From positions 171,594-235,593 of the forward strand of contig JAHQIW010007205.1 in assembly GCA_019055375.1 (NCBI GenBank): DNA of 64,000 nucleotides, written 5' to 3'. The notes below the pieces were generated by a model. That model worked only from the letters and a program-made list of their open reading frames with translations, was not told the origin of the DNA and ran no database searches. The translations under genes were made by a program, and so were the position numbers. Positions 63,208 through 64,000 of this stretch are shown here, piece by piece (position 1 is the first letter of the stretch; each line of letters begins with the position of its first letter). This stretch comes from Parelaphostrongylus tenuis (lineage: Eukaryota; Nematoda; Chromadorea; Rhabditida; Metastrongylidae).

Positions 63208-63249
63208 TAGACCTATGGCTCAAAATATGTCATATCCTTATCAGATTAT

Positions 63250-63625
63250 AACCTAGAATGTTTGAAGCACTTTTGCAGTCGGTACGCCTGTACTTTACTC
63301 ACGTTTCCACGGTATCGCTCGCTTCATCAAAACGACACGCTCCATACTAAACCCTAGTTTATAGCAGGCATGCGGAGACGTTTATCATAACAATGATTGT
63401 CGCGCATTACTGCCGACGTACGTATGCCACTACGTACCAACCTCGAAAAGGCTTCAAACATTCTCACGGACTATATTGAATGTTTATAGCAAGATTTGTA
63501 AATAGACGATTGGAAGGTGATAACTACTTACTTGTTCACTATATTCGTCATCGTGTAGTTAACTCTTCAAAGATGTTGTTCATTACTTGAATTACTAGGC
63601 CGACACCGCACCTTCAAGTTTTGTA
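63250..63625. repeat. Dispersed repeat shared with 32640-33025
   Basis: ATCGCTCGCTTCATCAAAACG, ACTAAACCCTAGTTTATAGCAGG, ACGTACCAACCTCGAAAAGGC. The repeat has opposed half-copies (GTACGCCTGTACTTTACTCACG and CGTATGCCACTACGTACC). Confidence 0.45.
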
Positions 63626-64000
63626 GCCCACTGTGCTCGGTAAAAAAAAACCAATCTGACAAGATCCGCGAGCGCTTGTGGTGACTGATGACGTAGTGAT
63701 ACTCCACTAGAGTACTACCAGCAATCTGTAACCTTAGTTGGTATCTGATTACCTACACGCATATCCTTAGATTTTCGTGGACATTGAATGAGTTACAACG
63801 ATTTGAACTGAAGAAATATTCATGATATGTAGAGATGAGTTATATAAGCACGATTTGAAAAATTCCCAAATTCTAGAAATTTTTCGCTGAATGTAATTTT
63901 CTATTTCTAAATTATTTTTATGTTAAATTTGTTAAAAGCAAAGGCTCTGCCATTCAATTAGATAGGCGGTTTATTCGTCCACTCGGAAGTTGAGATGGGG
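63626..64000. other. Window end, nothing recognised
   Basis: Probably still inside a receptor intron; no exon seen. Confidence 0.3.

Larger units (their letters stand above)
62862..63243. mobile_element. Fold-back element, subfamily A, second copy with shortened right arm
   Basis: Left arm nearly identical to 57747-58010. The right arm keeps only ACCGAGGGAGGG, the hammerhead and the ATATGTCATATCCTTATCAG end. The centre is lost at TTAAAATGAATCATGCTTTAAAATGAA, which looks like a small-repeat deletion junction. Confidence 0.8.

Overview
The window looks like a piece of a rhabditid/strongylid (clade V, hookworm-like) nematode genome. Three points support this: small exons ending in T-rich TTTCAG acceptors, start codons placed directly after such acceptors (as for spliced-leader trans-splicing), and a heavy load of RTE, Penelope-like, mariner and tRNA-derived repeats. 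No prokaryotic or viral gene was seen. The species is an inference and is not fixed by the sequence.

Three real protein genes could be rebuilt by hand, all on the + strand and all split into many exons. (1) 4431-10909: a complete 12-exon NKAP homologue (C. elegans let-504 type) with an RS-rich front, a Lys-rich middle and the conserved SynMuv/NKAP C-terminal domain. (2) 16686-18954: a five-exon centromeric histone H3 (CENP-A/HCP-3 type) with a long tail, a two-residue longer loop 1 and a divergent C-terminus. (3) 37649 to beyond 61842: eleven exons of a nicotinic-type Cys-loop receptor subunit with a vicinal Cys pair. Its signal-peptide exon and M4 exon were not found. A fourth, very small two-exon gene (14248-14903) is only a candidate.

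Almost everything else, including most intron sequence of the receptor gene, is transposon material. There is a decayed Penelope-like element with YIDD reverse transcriptase and GIY-YIG domains (20340-24130) plus several solo or partial copies. There are five RTE-type LINE fragments, mariner copies and mariner-derived MITEs, at least two tRNA-derived SINE families, and several families of long fold-back (inverted-repeat) elements.

The most striking system is a superfamily of fold-back elements that carry a hammerhead ribozyme in each arm, in opposite orientation (57747-58400, 62862-63243, 5567-6122, 43833-44226 and decayed relatives). Four copies have a complete hammerhead core with matching stems I, II and III and a NUH cleavage triplet. 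The Penelope-like repeats in the same window carry a smaller motif of the same kind, which suggests, but does not prove, that the fold-back elements are non-autonomous RNA-mediated partners of the Penelope-like element.

The genes have no evident joint pathway: NKAP is a nuclear RNA-processing/transcription factor, CENP-A is a kinetochore chromatin component, and the receptor is a neuronal or muscle membrane channel. The window is gene-poor and repeat-rich.
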